The notes: a model not told the origin generated them from the sequence alone. 64,000 bases of DNA from CAVUWL01 sp963787415 (GCA_963787415.1 CAWBCO010000002.1:744001-808000); one strand, 5' to 3'. Positions 32,084 to 41,599 are shown, numbered from the stretch's first letter. Made by a program: numbers and translations.

Positions 32084-34030
32084 TCAGCTTGCGTCGCCGC
32101 CAGCGTATCCCGGACGTGGCCGCGGCATCGGCCGCGCACCCTCGCGTTGGGGACGCTCAGGCGCTGGTGTCGGCTCAGCCGGCTGCGCTGGCTCCTCATC
32201 ATCGGAGAAGACATCCTCTTCGGACTTGCCGTCGAGAAGGGCGATGAACTGGTCGGCGTCGATCGTCTCGCGCTCGAGAAGGATTTTGGAAACTCGGTCG
32301 AGGACTTCACGCTTGTCGGTGAGCAGATTCTTCGCGGTCTGGTGGGCGCCCTCGACGATGCGGCGAATCTCGTCGTCAATCTCACGAGCTATCTCATCGG
32401 AGTAGTCGGGCTCGGAGGAGAACTCGCGGCCGAGGAAGGGTTGGCCGCGATCGTGGCCAAAGACCCGCGGGCCGAGGCGCTCAGACATTCCGAAGCGCAT
32501 CACCATTTGCTTTGCAGTCTCGGTCACCTTCTCAAGGTCATTTGAGGCACCGGTCGTGATCTCGCCAAAAACAATCTCCTCGGCGGCGCGGCCACCGAGA
32601 GTCATCGCCATCGTGTCAGTCAGCTCAGCGCGTGAGGTGAGGAACTTGTCCTCGGTCGGCAGGCTAATCGTATATCCGAGCGCCTGCCCGCGGCTGATAA
32701 TCGAAATCTTGTGGACCGGGTCGCAGTTGGGCAGCAGATGGCCGACGATCGCGTGCCCGAGCTCGTGGTAAGCGGTGATCAGGCGCTCCTTCTCTGACAT
32801 CACCCGGGTCTTCTTCTCGGGGCCCGCAATCACCCGCATGATCCCCTCCTCGAGCTCTTGCATGCTGATCTCGCGGCGCGCCTGGCGCGCGGTGAGCAGA
32901 GCGGCCTCGTTGATCAGGTTGGCAAGGTCGGCACCGGTGAAGCCCGGAGTCTGACCGGCCAGCACATCGAGATCGATCTCCTTCGCCAAGGGCTTGCCGC
33001 GAGTGTGGACCTCGAGGATGTGTTTGCGACCCTTGCGGTCGGGACGATCGACGACGACCTGGCGGTCGAAGCGGCCGGGCCTCAGTAGCGCCGGATCGAG
33101 GATGTCGGGCCGATTCGTGGCGGCGATCAAGATGATGTTGTCCTTCATCTCAAAGCCGTCCATTTCAACCAGCAACTGGTTGAGCGTCTGCTCACGCTCA
33201 TCGTGGCCGCCGCCCATTCCAGCCCCGCGATGGCGACCCACGGCATCGATCTCATCCATGAAGATGATGCAGGGCGAGTTCTGCTTGGCCTGCTCAAAAA
33301 GGTCTCGGACGCGGCTGGCCCCGACCCCGACGAACATCTCAACGAAGTCTGAGCCAGAGATCGAGAAAAAGGGCACGCCAGCCTCGCCGGCTACCGCGCG
33401 AGCGAGCAGCGTCTTGCCGGTGCCGGGAGGTCCGTAGAGCAAAACGCCCTTGGGAATGCGGGCCCCGAGTGCCTGAAACTTCTTTGGGTTCTCGAGAAAT
33501 TCCTTGATCTCCTCCAACTCCTGAACCGCCTCGTCGACCCCGGCAACGTCGCGGAAGGTGATCTTGGGAGCGTCCACCGACATCCGCTTGGCTTTGGATT
33601 TGCCGAAGTTCATCACCCGCGAACCGCCACCTTGCATCTGGTTCATGAGGAATATCCAGAAACCGAAGAAGAGGACAAAAGGAAGGATGTAGGTGAGCAG
33701 CGAGAGAAGGCTGGAGCCGCCTGTGCCGTGGACGATCGTCCTCACATTTGCGTTGTCGAGCGAGTTGATCAAACTCTGCTCGGTGTTGGGCGGGTAACCC
33801 GTGGAGAAGCTCTGGCCGTTTCGCCGCTTGATGTCGAGCGAGTTTTCCTTGGTGTTGACCGAGACTTCTTCAATCTTTCCGGCCGCAATCAAACCCGTCT
33901 TCGGCTTGATCAGTTCGTTATATGAGGGCGCTTGGGTGCTCGGCCCGGGACTGATCAACCGCTGCGCGATGAACGCCAGGATCACCACCAGCAGGATCGG
34001 AAAAGCCGCACTTTTGAAGAAACGCCTCAC
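32084..34030 (-). CDS. ftsH: ATP-dependent zinc metalloprotease FtsH
   Basis: 648 aa. Two membrane helices (residues about 7-23 and 108-130) flank a small extracytoplasmic domain. The AAA module has Walker A GPPGTGKT at 200-207, Walker B IIFMDEIDA near 255-263 and the second region of homology ATNRPDILDPALLRPGRFDR. The protease domain has HELGH at 422-426 with the two zinc histidines. A proline-rich disordered tail ends the protein. It degrades misfolded or regulatory membrane proteins. Upstream hpt and tilS, downstream folP: the tilS-hpt-ftsH-fol order is conserved in Gram-positives. Confidence 0.96.
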   Translation of the reverse strand: MRRFFKSAAFPILLVVILAFIAQRLISPGPSTQAPSYNELIKPKTGLIAAGKIEEVSVNTKENSLDIKRRNGQSFSTGYPPNTEQSLINSLDNANVRTIVHGTGGSSLLSLLTYILPFVLFFGFWIFLMNQMQGGGSRVMNFGKSKAKRMSVDAPKITFRDVAGVDEAVQELEEIKEFLENPKKFQALGARIPKGVLLYGPPGTGKTLLARAVAGEAGVPFFSISGSDFVEMFVGVGASRVRDLFEQAKQNSPCIIFMDEIDAVGRHRGAGMGGGHDEREQTLNQLLVEMDGFEMKDNIILIAATNRPDILDPALLRPGRFDRQVVVDRPDRKGRKHILEVHTRGKPLAKEIDLDVLAGQTPGFTGADLANLINEAALLTARQARREISMQELEEGIMRVIAGPEKKTRVMSEKERLITAYHELGHAIVGHLLPNCDPVHKISIISRGQALGYTISLPTEDKFLTSRAELTDTMAMTLGGRAAEEIVFGEITTGASNDLEKVTETAKQMVMRFGMSERLGPRVFGHDRGQPFLGREFSSEPDYSDEIAREIDDEIRRIVEGAHQTAKNLLTDKREVLDRVSKILLERETIDADQFIALLDGKSEEDVFSDDEEPAQPAEPTPAPERPQREGARPMPRPRPGYAGGDAS

Positions 34031-34068
34031 GAGCAGAAGAAATCAGCGTACCAGGGCAGTTTTGCTCC

Positions 34069-34614
34069 TCAAACTCCTAACGCGGCGACGTAATCGAGGT
34101 TGCGGTAGCGCTGGGCATGATCGAGGCCGTAGCCGATTGCAAATCGATTGGCAATCTCGAACCCGACGTAGCGCGGGGAAAGGTCGACTCGCAGGCGCTC
34201 GGGCTTGGTCAAAAGAGCACAGACCTCCAACGAGGCGGGGTTTCGGGCTCGCAGATTTCGCATCAAGTAATGCAAGGTAAGACCGGAATCGATGATGTCC
34301 TCGACGATCAGCACGTGACGGCCTTCGATCGGCGCATCAAGGTCCTTGAGGATCCGCACAACTCCGGAGGAGTCAGTTTGAGAGCCATAGCTAGATACGG
34401 CCATGAAGTCGATCTCGCAAGGAACGCTGAGGCTTCGCATCAGATCGGCGAGGAAGAGAACCGCGCCCTTCAGCACCCCAACCATGAACAGGTCACGTCC
34501 TGCATAGTCGTGGCTGAGCTCGACACCGAGCTCAGCAATTCGCCGCCTCAACTGCTCACCGGAAACGAGAGTCTCACCGATCGCTGGGTCAATCTCGGGT
34601 TCGTTTTTGCCCAT
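34069..34614 (-). CDS. hpt: Hypoxanthine phosphoribosyltransferase
   Basis: 181 aa from ATG at 34614; two GTG codons immediately upstream are alternatives. It salvages hypoxanthine or guanine using PRPP. LFMVGVLKGAVLFLADLMR, the flexible-loop start SSYGSQTDSSG, and the PRPP motif HVLIVEDIIDSGLTL (adjacent acidic pair) are diagnostic; YVGFEIANRFAIGYGLDHAQ is the purine-binding end. It lies between tilS and ftsH in the usual order. Confidence 0.93.
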   Translation of the reverse strand: MGKNEPEIDPAIGETLVSGEQLRRRIAELGVELSHDYAGRDLFMVGVLKGAVLFLADLMRSLSVPCEIDFMAVSSYGSQTDSSGVVRILKDLDAPIEGRHVLIVEDIIDSGLTLHYLMRNLRARNPASLEVCALLTKPERLRVDLSPRYVGFEIANRFAIGYGLDHAQRYRNLDYVAALGV

Positions 34615-34694
34615 CACCACCGCAGGGAATCAGATTTCAGTGCTCAGTTGCTGCCTCCTTTGCGCCGCAAGCCGATCAACCCCGCAGGCTTCTC

Positions 34695-35663
34695 CTACTT
34701 ACATGGACCGATGCGCGGACGTCGATCGAGCTCTGCGTGCAGCACTCCCCGCTCCACGACGGCACGGACGCCGCTTCCGAGATCAAGCATCGCGGTACCG
34801 GTGCGCCGCAACGCCGTTACCTCCTCGGCGTGCCGCGCGGCGCCCGCGACTGGCCGACCGGCGGCAGCATCGGCCAGCTTTTGGACGATGAGCCGGCGCA
34901 ACGCCGGCGACAGCTGGGCCAGTCGCTGCAGCTCGATTGTGCCCATTGGTGTCCCGTGAGACCCATCGACCTCAGCACCTACCAGCGCATCGAGAACCTC
35001 TGCCTCGGCACGAAGCAGCTCCGCTGTACGCAGCACATTCGCCGCCGCCGCCGGATGAATCGCTGCCAGGGCGGGAATCAGTCCATGCCGAACTCTGTTG
35101 CGTGCGTAGGTGGGCTCGTCGTTGGAGGCATCGTCGCGCCAAAGGAGGCTCCTGCACTCACAGTAGGCAGTTGTTTGGCGGCGGGTGAAATTGAGCAGGG
35201 GCCGCACCAGCCGCCCGTCCTTGGGCCGCATACCCAATAGCGCCCGTCGACTCGGGGAGGAGGCCAGCCGATAGAGAATCGTCTCGACCTGATCATCGGC
35301 GGTGTGGCCACTGGCGATCCTCGCCCCGTTTGGCAGCGCCAGCCGCGCCGCTGCCGCATATCGAATATCGCGTGCCCACGACTGCAGATTTCCGGGGCCC
35401 TCGGGGCATCTAGGGTGCTCGACCTCCAGGCGGGCGCCGAGAAGCTCGCACAGCTGTGCGCAGCGGCACTCGTCCTCGTCGGAGTCATCGCGCAGGCCAT
35501 AGTTAACGTGGAGTGCGACAACCTTGCCGGGACCCAGCGCTCGTATCAACAAATCGAGCAGGCAAACCGAGTCACGCCCACCCGAGAGCAGGGCAACAAC
35601 CGGCTCACCCGGAGGGACCAATCCCCCCTTCCGCACCTCTTCGAGCATGCGGTCGCTCTCCAT
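34695..35663 (-). CDS. tilS: tRNA(Ile)-lysidine synthase
   Basis: 322 aa from ATG at 35663; the frame is open 16 codons further up. It converts C34 of tRNA-Ile2 to lysidine so that AUA is read as isoleucine. The PP-loop is VALLSGGRDSVCLLDLL, followed by VALHVNYGLRDDSDEDE, RIASGHTADDQVETILYRL and the downstream RPLLNFTRRQTTAYC, RDDASNDEPTYARNRVRHGL. The C-terminal substrate domain is short, as in actinobacterial forms. It starts 44 nt beyond the cyclase stop, and hpt follows. Confidence 0.93.
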   Translation of the reverse strand: MESDRMLEEVRKGGLVPPGEPVVALLSGGRDSVCLLDLLIRALGPGKVVALHVNYGLRDDSDEDECRCAQLCELLGARLEVEHPRCPEGPGNLQSWARDIRYAAAARLALPNGARIASGHTADDQVETILYRLASSPSRRALLGMRPKDGRLVRPLLNFTRRQTTAYCECRSLLWRDDASNDEPTYARNRVRHGLIPALAAIHPAAAANVLRTAELLRAEAEVLDALVGAEVDGSHGTPMGTIELQRLAQLSPALRRLIVQKLADAAAGRPVAGAARHAEEVTALRRTGTAMLDLGSGVRAVVERGVLHAELDRRPRIGPCK

Positions 35664-35707
35664 TGTGGTCAGTGTAGGCGGGTATCCAGCCAGTCCAAGG
35701 GGACTCC

Positions 35708-36898
35708 TCACGCCCCTGCTCTGACCAAGAACAGGGGCGTTGGCAGTGGAAACCCCTTCAGCCGCACCTCGCCGATCGGCTCAAGCTCGAGGCGATCGCG
35801 CTGATCGATCGTCGCGACCACGCGGTCGGTGACCAGCACCTCCCCGGCCTGGGCTCTGCTGACGACCCGATGCGCGAGGTTCACCTGGCCGCCGAAATAA
35901 TCTCCATCGCGATATACAGCCTCGCCGCAGTGGATGCCGACGCGGGGCTGCGGACGCGCCGAAAAATTGGACAGAAACCCGACTGCCCACTGGGTGAGCG
36001 AGGCGGCGTCCGGAGAGACGACCATGACCTCATCGCCAATCGTCTTCACGATTGTCGCCTCCGGTGGCAGCGTTAACTCGACCGTCTCGACAAATCGCTC
36101 GACTAGGTCCAATGCCTCCAAATCCCCCTCCTCCTCCGTAAAGCGGGTGAAGCCAGTTATGTCGATGAAGCAAAAGGTGACGGTGACCTGGCCCAGATCG
36201 GCCGCCTGGCCTCCCATCCCCGCCTCCATATGACCAACGACGTCTTGCTCCAAGAAGAAGCGCAAGTAGCGGGTGTGGATGTACTCGGTAAGCGGCGCCG
36301 CAAGAGGCAATATGTCGCCAGCCAGCCTGCCCATCTCCTCGGCCATCTCCAGCTCCGGCACCCCGTCCCGAATCAACGGCTCATGCACGTAGAGGTGAAA
36401 GAGCCGAACCTCGGCATCGGCTACTCGGCGCAAAGACTGCACGTAGACCCGGACCAGCTGCAAAAAGGCGACCAGCGGAAATCCGGCGGCGAGTACCCGA
36501 GCACAGTGGCGCAAAGCGTCAACATCGCTGGGGTTGAGCGTTCGTCTGCCCTCAAGCGGGGTGCCCAGGATGACAAGGATCCGCTCGATCAACTCCGGCT
36601 CAAGTCCGGTTTCCTTGGCGACCTCCGCCACGCTGAACTGAACCTCGGGTTCAAGGAACAGCTCCTCAGCGAAGCCGAAGGCGAGGCGACCCTCACGACC
36701 CGCCCGCTTCAGGTCCTCCAAGGAGTGCCCCCGCTCGCGCATTCGGGCAACGACTCTTGCCTGCGCCGCTGCCGCGACCGTCCAGCGACCGCGCCTGACG
36801 GGCAGAATCTTCTCCTCGGCCCAGCGCTTTAGGGTGCTGGTCGGAACGCCTGAGCGCCGCGAGGCCTCGCTCAGTGATATGGGCTCATCGCCGGCCAT
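35708..36898 (-). CDS. Class III nucleotide cyclase with N-terminal MerR-like helix-turn-helix
   Basis: 396 aa. Residues 6-75 resemble a MerR-type winged helix (ISLSEASRRSGVPTSTLKRW, then GRWTVAAAAQARVVARMRER), and a second similar unit follows at about 85-150. Residues 236-390 form a class III cyclase domain: metal Asp246 in FIDITGF, Lys285 and Asp289 in KTIGDE, and DGDYFGGQVNLAHRV with Asn340 and Arg344 for the transition state. All catalytic positions are kept, so cAMP formation is likely. The cyclase may be controlled by, or control, the DNA-binding part. tilS follows closely on the same strand. Confidence 0.8.
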   Translation of the reverse strand: MAGDEPISLSEASRRSGVPTSTLKRWAEEKILPVRRGRWTVAAAAQARVVARMRERGHSLEDLKRAGREGRLAFGFAEELFLEPEVQFSVAEVAKETGLEPELIERILVILGTPLEGRRTLNPSDVDALRHCARVLAAGFPLVAFLQLVRVYVQSLRRVADAEVRLFHLYVHEPLIRDGVPELEMAEEMGRLAGDILPLAAPLTEYIHTRYLRFFLEQDVVGHMEAGMGGQAADLGQVTVTFCFIDITGFTRFTEEEGDLEALDLVERFVETVELTLPPEATIVKTIGDEVMVVSPDAASLTQWAVGFLSNFSARPQPRVGIHCGEAVYRDGDYFGGQVNLAHRVVSRAQAGEVLVTDRVVATIDQRDRLELEPIGEVRLKGFPLPTPLFLVRAGA

Positions 36899-36974
36899 TG
36901 GGTCTCGAGGCTAACTGGGCGAGGGGACCCCAGCGCGACACGCTCGTATTTGATCGTCAAGATGCTCGCCGGCC

Positions 36975-37613
36975 GTGCTCAAGCGACTTCGTCCGACAGC
37001 ACCGATCTCCGCCGACGCGGTGCTCGTTGGAGACCCCGGGCGAGCCCTGATGCTCGCCCAAGAGCTGCTTCAAGCGCCGAAGATGAGCAACCACGCTCGC
37101 GGTCTCTGGGGATATACCGGATCGACGCCACAGGGAGGCGACCTGACAATTCAAGCGACCGGCATGGGGGGGCCCAGCGCCGCCGTTGTGCTCGCCGATC
37201 TATTCGATTTGGGCGTGCGGCGAGCGGTCAGGGTTGGAACCTGCGCGGCGCTGCTTCCCGCTTTGGAGCTGGGAGACCTTCTGGTTGCACGAGAAGCTCT
37301 GGGCAGCGGCGGCAAATCGATGCCCGACCCCGAACTGGAAGCTCGAGTTCGGCAGGCGCTGGAGGAGACCGCCACGGCAAGGATCCTCAGCCTCGACGAT
37401 CCCTTTGCAAGCCGAGCGGCTGACCCAGAGGGTGCCTCTGGCGCCGACATGCAGACCGCAGCTGTCTTTTCCTGCAGCCGTTCGCTCGGAATTGCGACTG
37501 CTGCGATCCTCGTCGTCGAGGAAGCAAGGAGTGGCAAACGACTCACTGATCGGGGCCTTGAAACCGCGGCAAAACGAGCCGGGACCGCCGCAGTCCATGC
37601 ACTCTCAAGCTAA
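36975..37613 (+). CDS. Nucleoside phosphorylase-like protein
   Basis: 212 aa from GTG at 36975. The pattern VLVGDPGRALMLAQELL, YTGSTPQGGDLTIQATGMGG, AAVVLADLFDLGVRRAVRVG and SGADMQTAAVFSCSRSLGIA matches the hexameric PNP/uridine phosphorylase family. The GDPGR phosphate loop and the DMQTAA segment (in place of the usual EMEAA nucleoside-binding segment) are both present. It is shorter than the typical 235-260 aa, mainly in the C-terminal half, so substrate scope is uncertain. It starts 76 nt from the divergent cyclase gene; the only close gene downstream (37623, other strand) converges on it. Confidence 0.75.
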   Translation: MLKRLRPTAPISADAVLVGDPGRALMLAQELLQAPKMSNHARGLWGYTGSTPQGGDLTIQATGMGGPSAAVVLADLFDLGVRRAVRVGTCAALLPALELGDLLVAREALGSGGKSMPDPELEARVRQALEETATARILSLDDPFASRAADPEGASGADMQTAAVFSCSRSLGIATAAILVVEEARSGKRLTDRGLETAAKRAGTAAVHALSS

Positions 37614-37622
37614 CGTTTAGGG

Positions 37623-37946
37623 TTAGGCTTTGGCAGATTTGGCGATCCGTCGTCGAAGGTCTGAAAGCCCCAGAGAGACCTGGTCGATCTGCTCCTCCAT
37701 CTCCTCCAAGCGTAGTGAGAACGCGCGCAGACGACGCTCTAGGCGCTCCAGATCCCCCGCGGAGGGAAGATTGAGGGCGCTCATCGCCGCGTGCTGAGCC
37801 TCAAGCGCCTTCTCGCGGGCGCCAAATGCCGCGGCTAGCGCGTTCTCGAGCATGTGACTATCAATGAGGGCCTGGGCGAGGTCGCCGATCGCTTGCTCGC
37901 TACGGGCCCTGAGACCATCCTGGTCATCCTCCTCGGCCCTCACCAC
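37623..37946 (-). CDS. Small coiled-coil protein, unknown function
   Basis: The protein-like part of this frame is about 107 aa from GTG at 37946: helical, charged, with SALNLPSAGDLERLERRLRA and a C-terminal coiled coil (SLRLEEMEEQIDQVSLGLSD). The frame is open back to 38177, and other starts (CTG at 37973, ATG at 38054) cannot be excluded. Composition resembles phasin-like or granule-associated coiled-coil proteins, but no family is recognised. It converges on the nucleoside phosphorylase gene with a 9-bp gap and is divergent from the secreted hydrolase gene. Confidence 0.5.
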   Translation of the reverse strand: MVRAEEDDQDGLRARSEQAIGDLAQALIDSHMLENALAAAFGAREKALEAQHAAMSALNLPSAGDLERLERRLRAFSLRLEEMEEQIDQVSLGLSDLRRRIAKSAKA

Positions 37947-38158
37947 GCGAATCTTAACGAGCCCATCCGGCAGAGCTGAAATCCTCCGCCCCCGATGGGT
38001 GCAGCGATGAAACAAACGTTGATTAAGGCCTTGTTGGGGGGCAACGAAACTCATTGCAAGGCCCGATCCGAGCAAGTAGCGTGGTCGAGCCTGTTGCGCG
38101 GGGAGGAAGCAGACGCGGGTTGCACGATCCGTGACAGCGGGTATTGAGGCGCCCTGGG

Positions 38159-40657
38159 ATGAGACAAAAGCTCGCACTGACCATCGCTTTGGCCTGCTTC
38201 TGCGCCGTAACGGTGCTTGGCGTCGGCATGGCCGGCGCGGAAGCGCCCAGGACCGTCGAGGGTGTCCAGTCCCCGACTCCGCTTGGTGAAGCTACGACCG
38301 CGGCCGCCTGCCCAAAGAACGACCGCCACCGCAACAGCAGCCACAAGGCTGCGCCCACTTGCTCCTCGCAATCCGCCAAGGGCAAGGAATCAAACATTTC
38401 AGCGCCGACAAAAGGCGCTGAAGCAGACTCCCCGGAAAGCTCCGCCAAGACGCCGAGCGAAGCCGAATCCGAATCGGAAAATGGCGGCGTGGTCAAAAAC
38501 GAAAGCATCGGCGGCGAAGCGCAGACAACGAAGCCGAGCGGCGGCCAAGCACCGAGCGCCAAACAGGCAGCAAGGAGCGGCGGGGTCAGTGCTCCGAGCA
38601 AAAAGGCGGGTGCTCAATCGAAAAAAAGCGCGGCGCGGGGAACCGGCAACGGCGGCTCCACCGCCGGCTCAAACTCCTCGCCGAGCGGAGCCTTCGGCTC
38701 GGTGCCGATAGGGGTCACTGATTTCGCGATCGGCTCATTTGAAATACCGCCGCTACTTCTCCCCGTCTACCAAGCCTGTGGCAGCCAATATGGAATCCCC
38801 TGGGAGGTGCTTGCCGCAATCAATAAAGTCGAGACCGATTTCGGCTCCGACCTGGGACCCTCTGGGGCCGGCGCGGAGGGTTGGATGCAATTCCTCCCCT
38901 CAACTTGGGCGACCTGGGGAGTTGATGCCAATGGCGATGGCCGTAAAGACCCATACAACCCGGTCGACGCAATCTGTGCCGCGGCCCGCTACCTCTCCGC
39001 CGCCGGCGGCAGGCAAAACATCTCTAAGGCGATCTTTGCCTACAACCATGCCGATTGGTATGTGCGCGAGGTCCTAGGCGACGCCCAGAATTACGAGAGC
39101 CTCCCCGAAAACCTGGTCAGCGCCTTGACCCAACTCGCCGAGGGCTCCAACTTCCCCGTCCGCGGCAACGCAAGCTACTCCGACAACGGCGGGGCAACCG
39201 AAACACTTCAGCGCAACTGGCTGAGCGAAGCCGCGGCCTCTAACAGCGTCAAGCGCACTCACCCCTCGGCTTCGGGGGTCGACATCTTCGCGCCCGCCGG
39301 CTCGCCGGTGGTGGCGGTTGCCAGTGGCGTGATTACCAAGGAGGGACATAGCGCCCAACTGGGTAACTACATGATCCTCCAAGACGCCTACGGCAGCCGC
39401 TTCACCTACGCCGACCTAGGATCGATCCGCAGTCGCTACCGGACCCCAAAGTTGCGCCAAGCTTCGGCCCCAGCGGCCAAATTGGCGGCGATGAAGGCGC
39501 CGGCCCCGACCTCGGCCAGCGGTAGGAGGAGCCCCCGACCGCGACTCTTCGCGCTCCCTTCCCGCCCGGCGAACCGTGTTCGCGCCGCCCTTGTCGGACA
39601 GCTCGGCCCCTCCTCGGTGGCGACCAGGGAACTGCGTCTCAGCAAGGGAGCTCACGTCGTCGCCGGAACGGTGCTCGCCGAGGTCGGAAGCACCAGCGCG
39701 GACGGCGGGTCCCACATCAACTTCTCGATCCAGCCCGACGGTTCGCCGAAAATTGACCCGACGGCGATCCTCGACGGCTGGAAACAGGGTGGGGCAGGAG
39801 CGATTTACCACAGCGCACGGCCACTTGCCGCCAGCGCAAGCCCGGCCCAGGTGCTGCTGCTCTCAAACCAGGAGTTGCGACGTCGAACCCTCAGCGATAG
39901 CCACCTCTCGCTGCCAGCATGTGAGCAGAGTGCGATTCGCGCCGGAGAGGTCGAACGCCGGGTTATGGCTGGCATCGAGTACCTCACGGCGCAGGGCTTC
40001 CGCCTCGGAATTGACCCTTCGACTTGCTCCAAACACAACGGCTTTGTGGTCAAAATAGATCGGGTCGACGGGACCGCTGTAGCGGCCAATCAAGACGGCG
40101 CGACGCCCCCCCATGCCCTGGTTCAAGCGACGCTCCGGATGCAGGGTGGAATGCAGCCACAGCAGGTCGTTTCGGCGATGCACCTTGGTGGCGTCAGCGT
40201 CAGTAATGGCGCGCAGCCACGGCAAATCGACCTCGATTTCTATCCACCGCAGACGGCAAGTCTCGTCAACGGCCGCGCGATCGCGCCGATCAATGCCCCG
40301 CCGGCAATCCAGGCAATGATCGCCGCCGCCAATCACATCTCAACCACCCCGTACATTTGGGGTGGAGGGCATGGCTCCTGGAACTCCCCAGGATATGACT
40401 GCTCGGGCTCGGTCAGCTACGTCCTCCACGCCGCCCACATGCTTTCCACCCCACTGACCTCGGGCGCGCTTGAGAGCTGGGGGCAGCCGGGGTCAGGGCG
40501 CTGGGTGACCGTCTATGCCAACTCGGTCCATACCTACGCCGTGATCGCTGGTCTGCGCTGGGACACCGTGGGGGACGCGCAGGGGACCGGGCCACGTTGG
40601 CACGACGAACCGCCCTACCCCACCGGCTTTGTGGTCCGCCACCCTCCCGGCTACTGA
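38159..40657 (+). CDS. Secreted multi-domain wall hydrolase: SLT + M23-like + NlpC/P60
   Basis: 832 aa. A signal peptide (MRQKLALTIALACFCAVTVL...) is followed by a Ser/Lys/Glu-rich disordered linker to about residue 195. Residues about 200-320 form a lytic transglycosylase domain (IPWEVLAAINKVETDFGSDL with the catalytic Glu, GWMQFLPSTWATWG, AARYLSAAGG). Residues about 365-540 resemble an M23 peptidase (HPSASGVDIFAPAG with His368 and Asp375), but the final zinc motif reads SHINFSI, with His519 and Asn521 in place of HxH, so it may be inactive. The C-terminal part is NlpC/P60-like: YDCSGSVSYVL with Cys748 and HTYAVIAGL with His791. It probably cleaves peptidoglycan outside the cell at glycan and peptide bonds. 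ATG 38159 is preferred over an in-frame TTG at 38144. Confidence 0.8.
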   Translation: MRQKLALTIALACFCAVTVLGVGMAGAEAPRTVEGVQSPTPLGEATTAAACPKNDRHRNSSHKAAPTCSSQSAKGKESNISAPTKGAEADSPESSAKTPSEAESESENGGVVKNESIGGEAQTTKPSGGQAPSAKQAARSGGVSAPSKKAGAQSKKSAARGTGNGGSTAGSNSSPSGAFGSVPIGVTDFAIGSFEIPPLLLPVYQACGSQYGIPWEVLAAINKVETDFGSDLGPSGAGAEGWMQFLPSTWATWGVDANGDGRKDPYNPVDAICAAARYLSAAGGRQNISKAIFAYNHADWYVREVLGDAQNYESLPENLVSALTQLAEGSNFPVRGNASYSDNGGATETLQRNWLSEAAASNSVKRTHPSASGVDIFAPAGSPVVAVASGVITKEGHSAQLGNYMILQDAYGSRFTYADLGSIRSRYRTPKLRQASAPAAKLAAMKAPAPTSASGRRSPRPRLFALPSRPANRVRAALVGQLGPSSVATRELRLSKGAHVVAGTVLAEVGSTSADGGSHINFSIQPDGSPKIDPTAILDGWKQGGAGAIYHSARPLAASASPAQVLLLSNQELRRRTLSDSHLSLPACEQSAIRAGEVERRVMAGIEYLTAQGFRLGIDPSTCSKHNGFVVKIDRVDGTAVAANQDGATPPHALVQATLRMQGGMQPQQVVSAMHLGGVSVSNGAQPRQIDLDFYPPQTASLVNGRAIAPINAPPAIQAMIAAANHISTTPYIWGGGHGSWNSPGYDCSGSVSYVLHAAHMLSTPLTSGALESWGQPGSGRWVTVYANSVHTYAVIAGLRWDTVGDAQGTGPRWHDEPPYPTGFVVRHPPGY

Positions 40658-41579
40658 CTCCACACCAAAGAGCCGGTTCGGCGAGATAATCGGCGACCGC
40701 TTGCAACAGTTCTTCGGATTCGCGCAGTTCGACCTCGCTGGCAGCTTGTCGATCGCTGATGGACGCTATCTGGCGCGGCTTGGAGGCGAACACCAGACAC
40801 CGAGCGTGCTGGTCATCGAGACGCTCGGAGCCCCTCGGCCGTCCGCCAAACGTCGACAGCGACCCCGGGTTACCGACGCCGACTTGGCGCTCCCCTCCCT
40901 GCCGCTGACTCGAGCGACCGCGGTCCGCGCGTCAGAGTCCTTCGATCAGAGTGAGGAGGCGACGCTCTGGCTTAACGGGGCCGTCGAGGACGATCAGATT
41001 TGCGACGCCCTGGTGAAAGAGGGAATCGACCTGCTCAACCGTGCCCTTCACGCGCACGCCGTTGCCAGTGCCGACCCCCACCTCGACCAGCTTCGTCCCG
41101 AGCGAGCGGTTGCGGTTCGAATCGGCTATGGCAGCGGCGAGCAGGTCGCGGCCGGACGCTTTAGCTCATCCCGAGACGTCGACGTCTGGGCGACGCACGC
41201 CTCGCAGAGGAGACGCCGCGCCGACTCACTGCGCCCCCAGGAGCGGACGGCGGCGATTCTCGGGGGCCGCGATCGGATCGATATCTGCGAGACGATGCTG
41301 CTGCGCGCCCGATCTGACCTCGACGCGGGGCGCAGTCAAGAGGCGGCCCTGCAGTTGCGGATCGGGCTCGAGGCCCTACTTGTCGAGCTGCCCGACGCGC
41401 TTAGTGACCCTGGGCACAAAAGCGACATGCTCGAACTCCACGAACGCTTCAACCTGATCGAGGAGGTCGCCGAGACCGCGCTCAGGGAAGTGCCGAGCGA
41501 CCAAGCCGCAAACGCCGTGGGCGAGACGCTTGAGATCTGCGAGCGTGTGCTGCGCCGCCGTCGACTTCTTCGACCCTAA
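40629..41579 (+). CDS. Unknown protein, 316 aa or shorter
   Basis: The frame opens with GTG at 40629, overlapping the end of the hydrolase gene by 29 nt; a TTG at 40701 is an alternative and may be nearer the true start. The protein is charged, with helical segments (ICETMLLRARSDLDAGRSQE, then ALQLRIGLEALLVELPDAL), and no signal peptide or catalytic motif is recognised. The repeated His/Asp/Arg-rich middle (LNRALHAHAVASADPHLDQL) has no assigned domain. It is followed by a hairpin at 41575-41599 and converges on a HAD phosphatase gene. Confidence 0.6.
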   Translation: MWSATLPATDSTPKSRFGEIIGDRLQQFFGFAQFDLAGSLSIADGRYLARLGGEHQTPSVLVIETLGAPRPSAKRRQRPRVTDADLALPSLPLTRATAVRASESFDQSEEATLWLNGAVEDDQICDALVKEGIDLLNRALHAHAVASADPHLDQLRPERAVAVRIGYGSGEQVAAGRFSSSRDVDVWATHASQRRRRADSLRPQERTAAILGGRDRIDICETMLLRARSDLDAGRSQEAALQLRIGLEALLVELPDALSDPGHKSDMLELHERFNLIEEVAETALREVPSDQAANAVGETLEICERVLRRRRLLRP

Positions 41580-41599
41580 GCCTCAACTGGAGGCTTAGG
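41575..41599. terminator. Perfect 10-bp hairpin between convergent genes
   Basis: CCTAAGCCTC (41575-41584) and GAGGCTTAGG (41590-41599) pair fully across a 5-nt loop, overlapping the TAA stop of the upstream gene. It lies between convergent genes (stops at 41579 and 41615), where a bidirectional terminator is expected. No long T-run follows on either strand. Confidence 0.5.
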
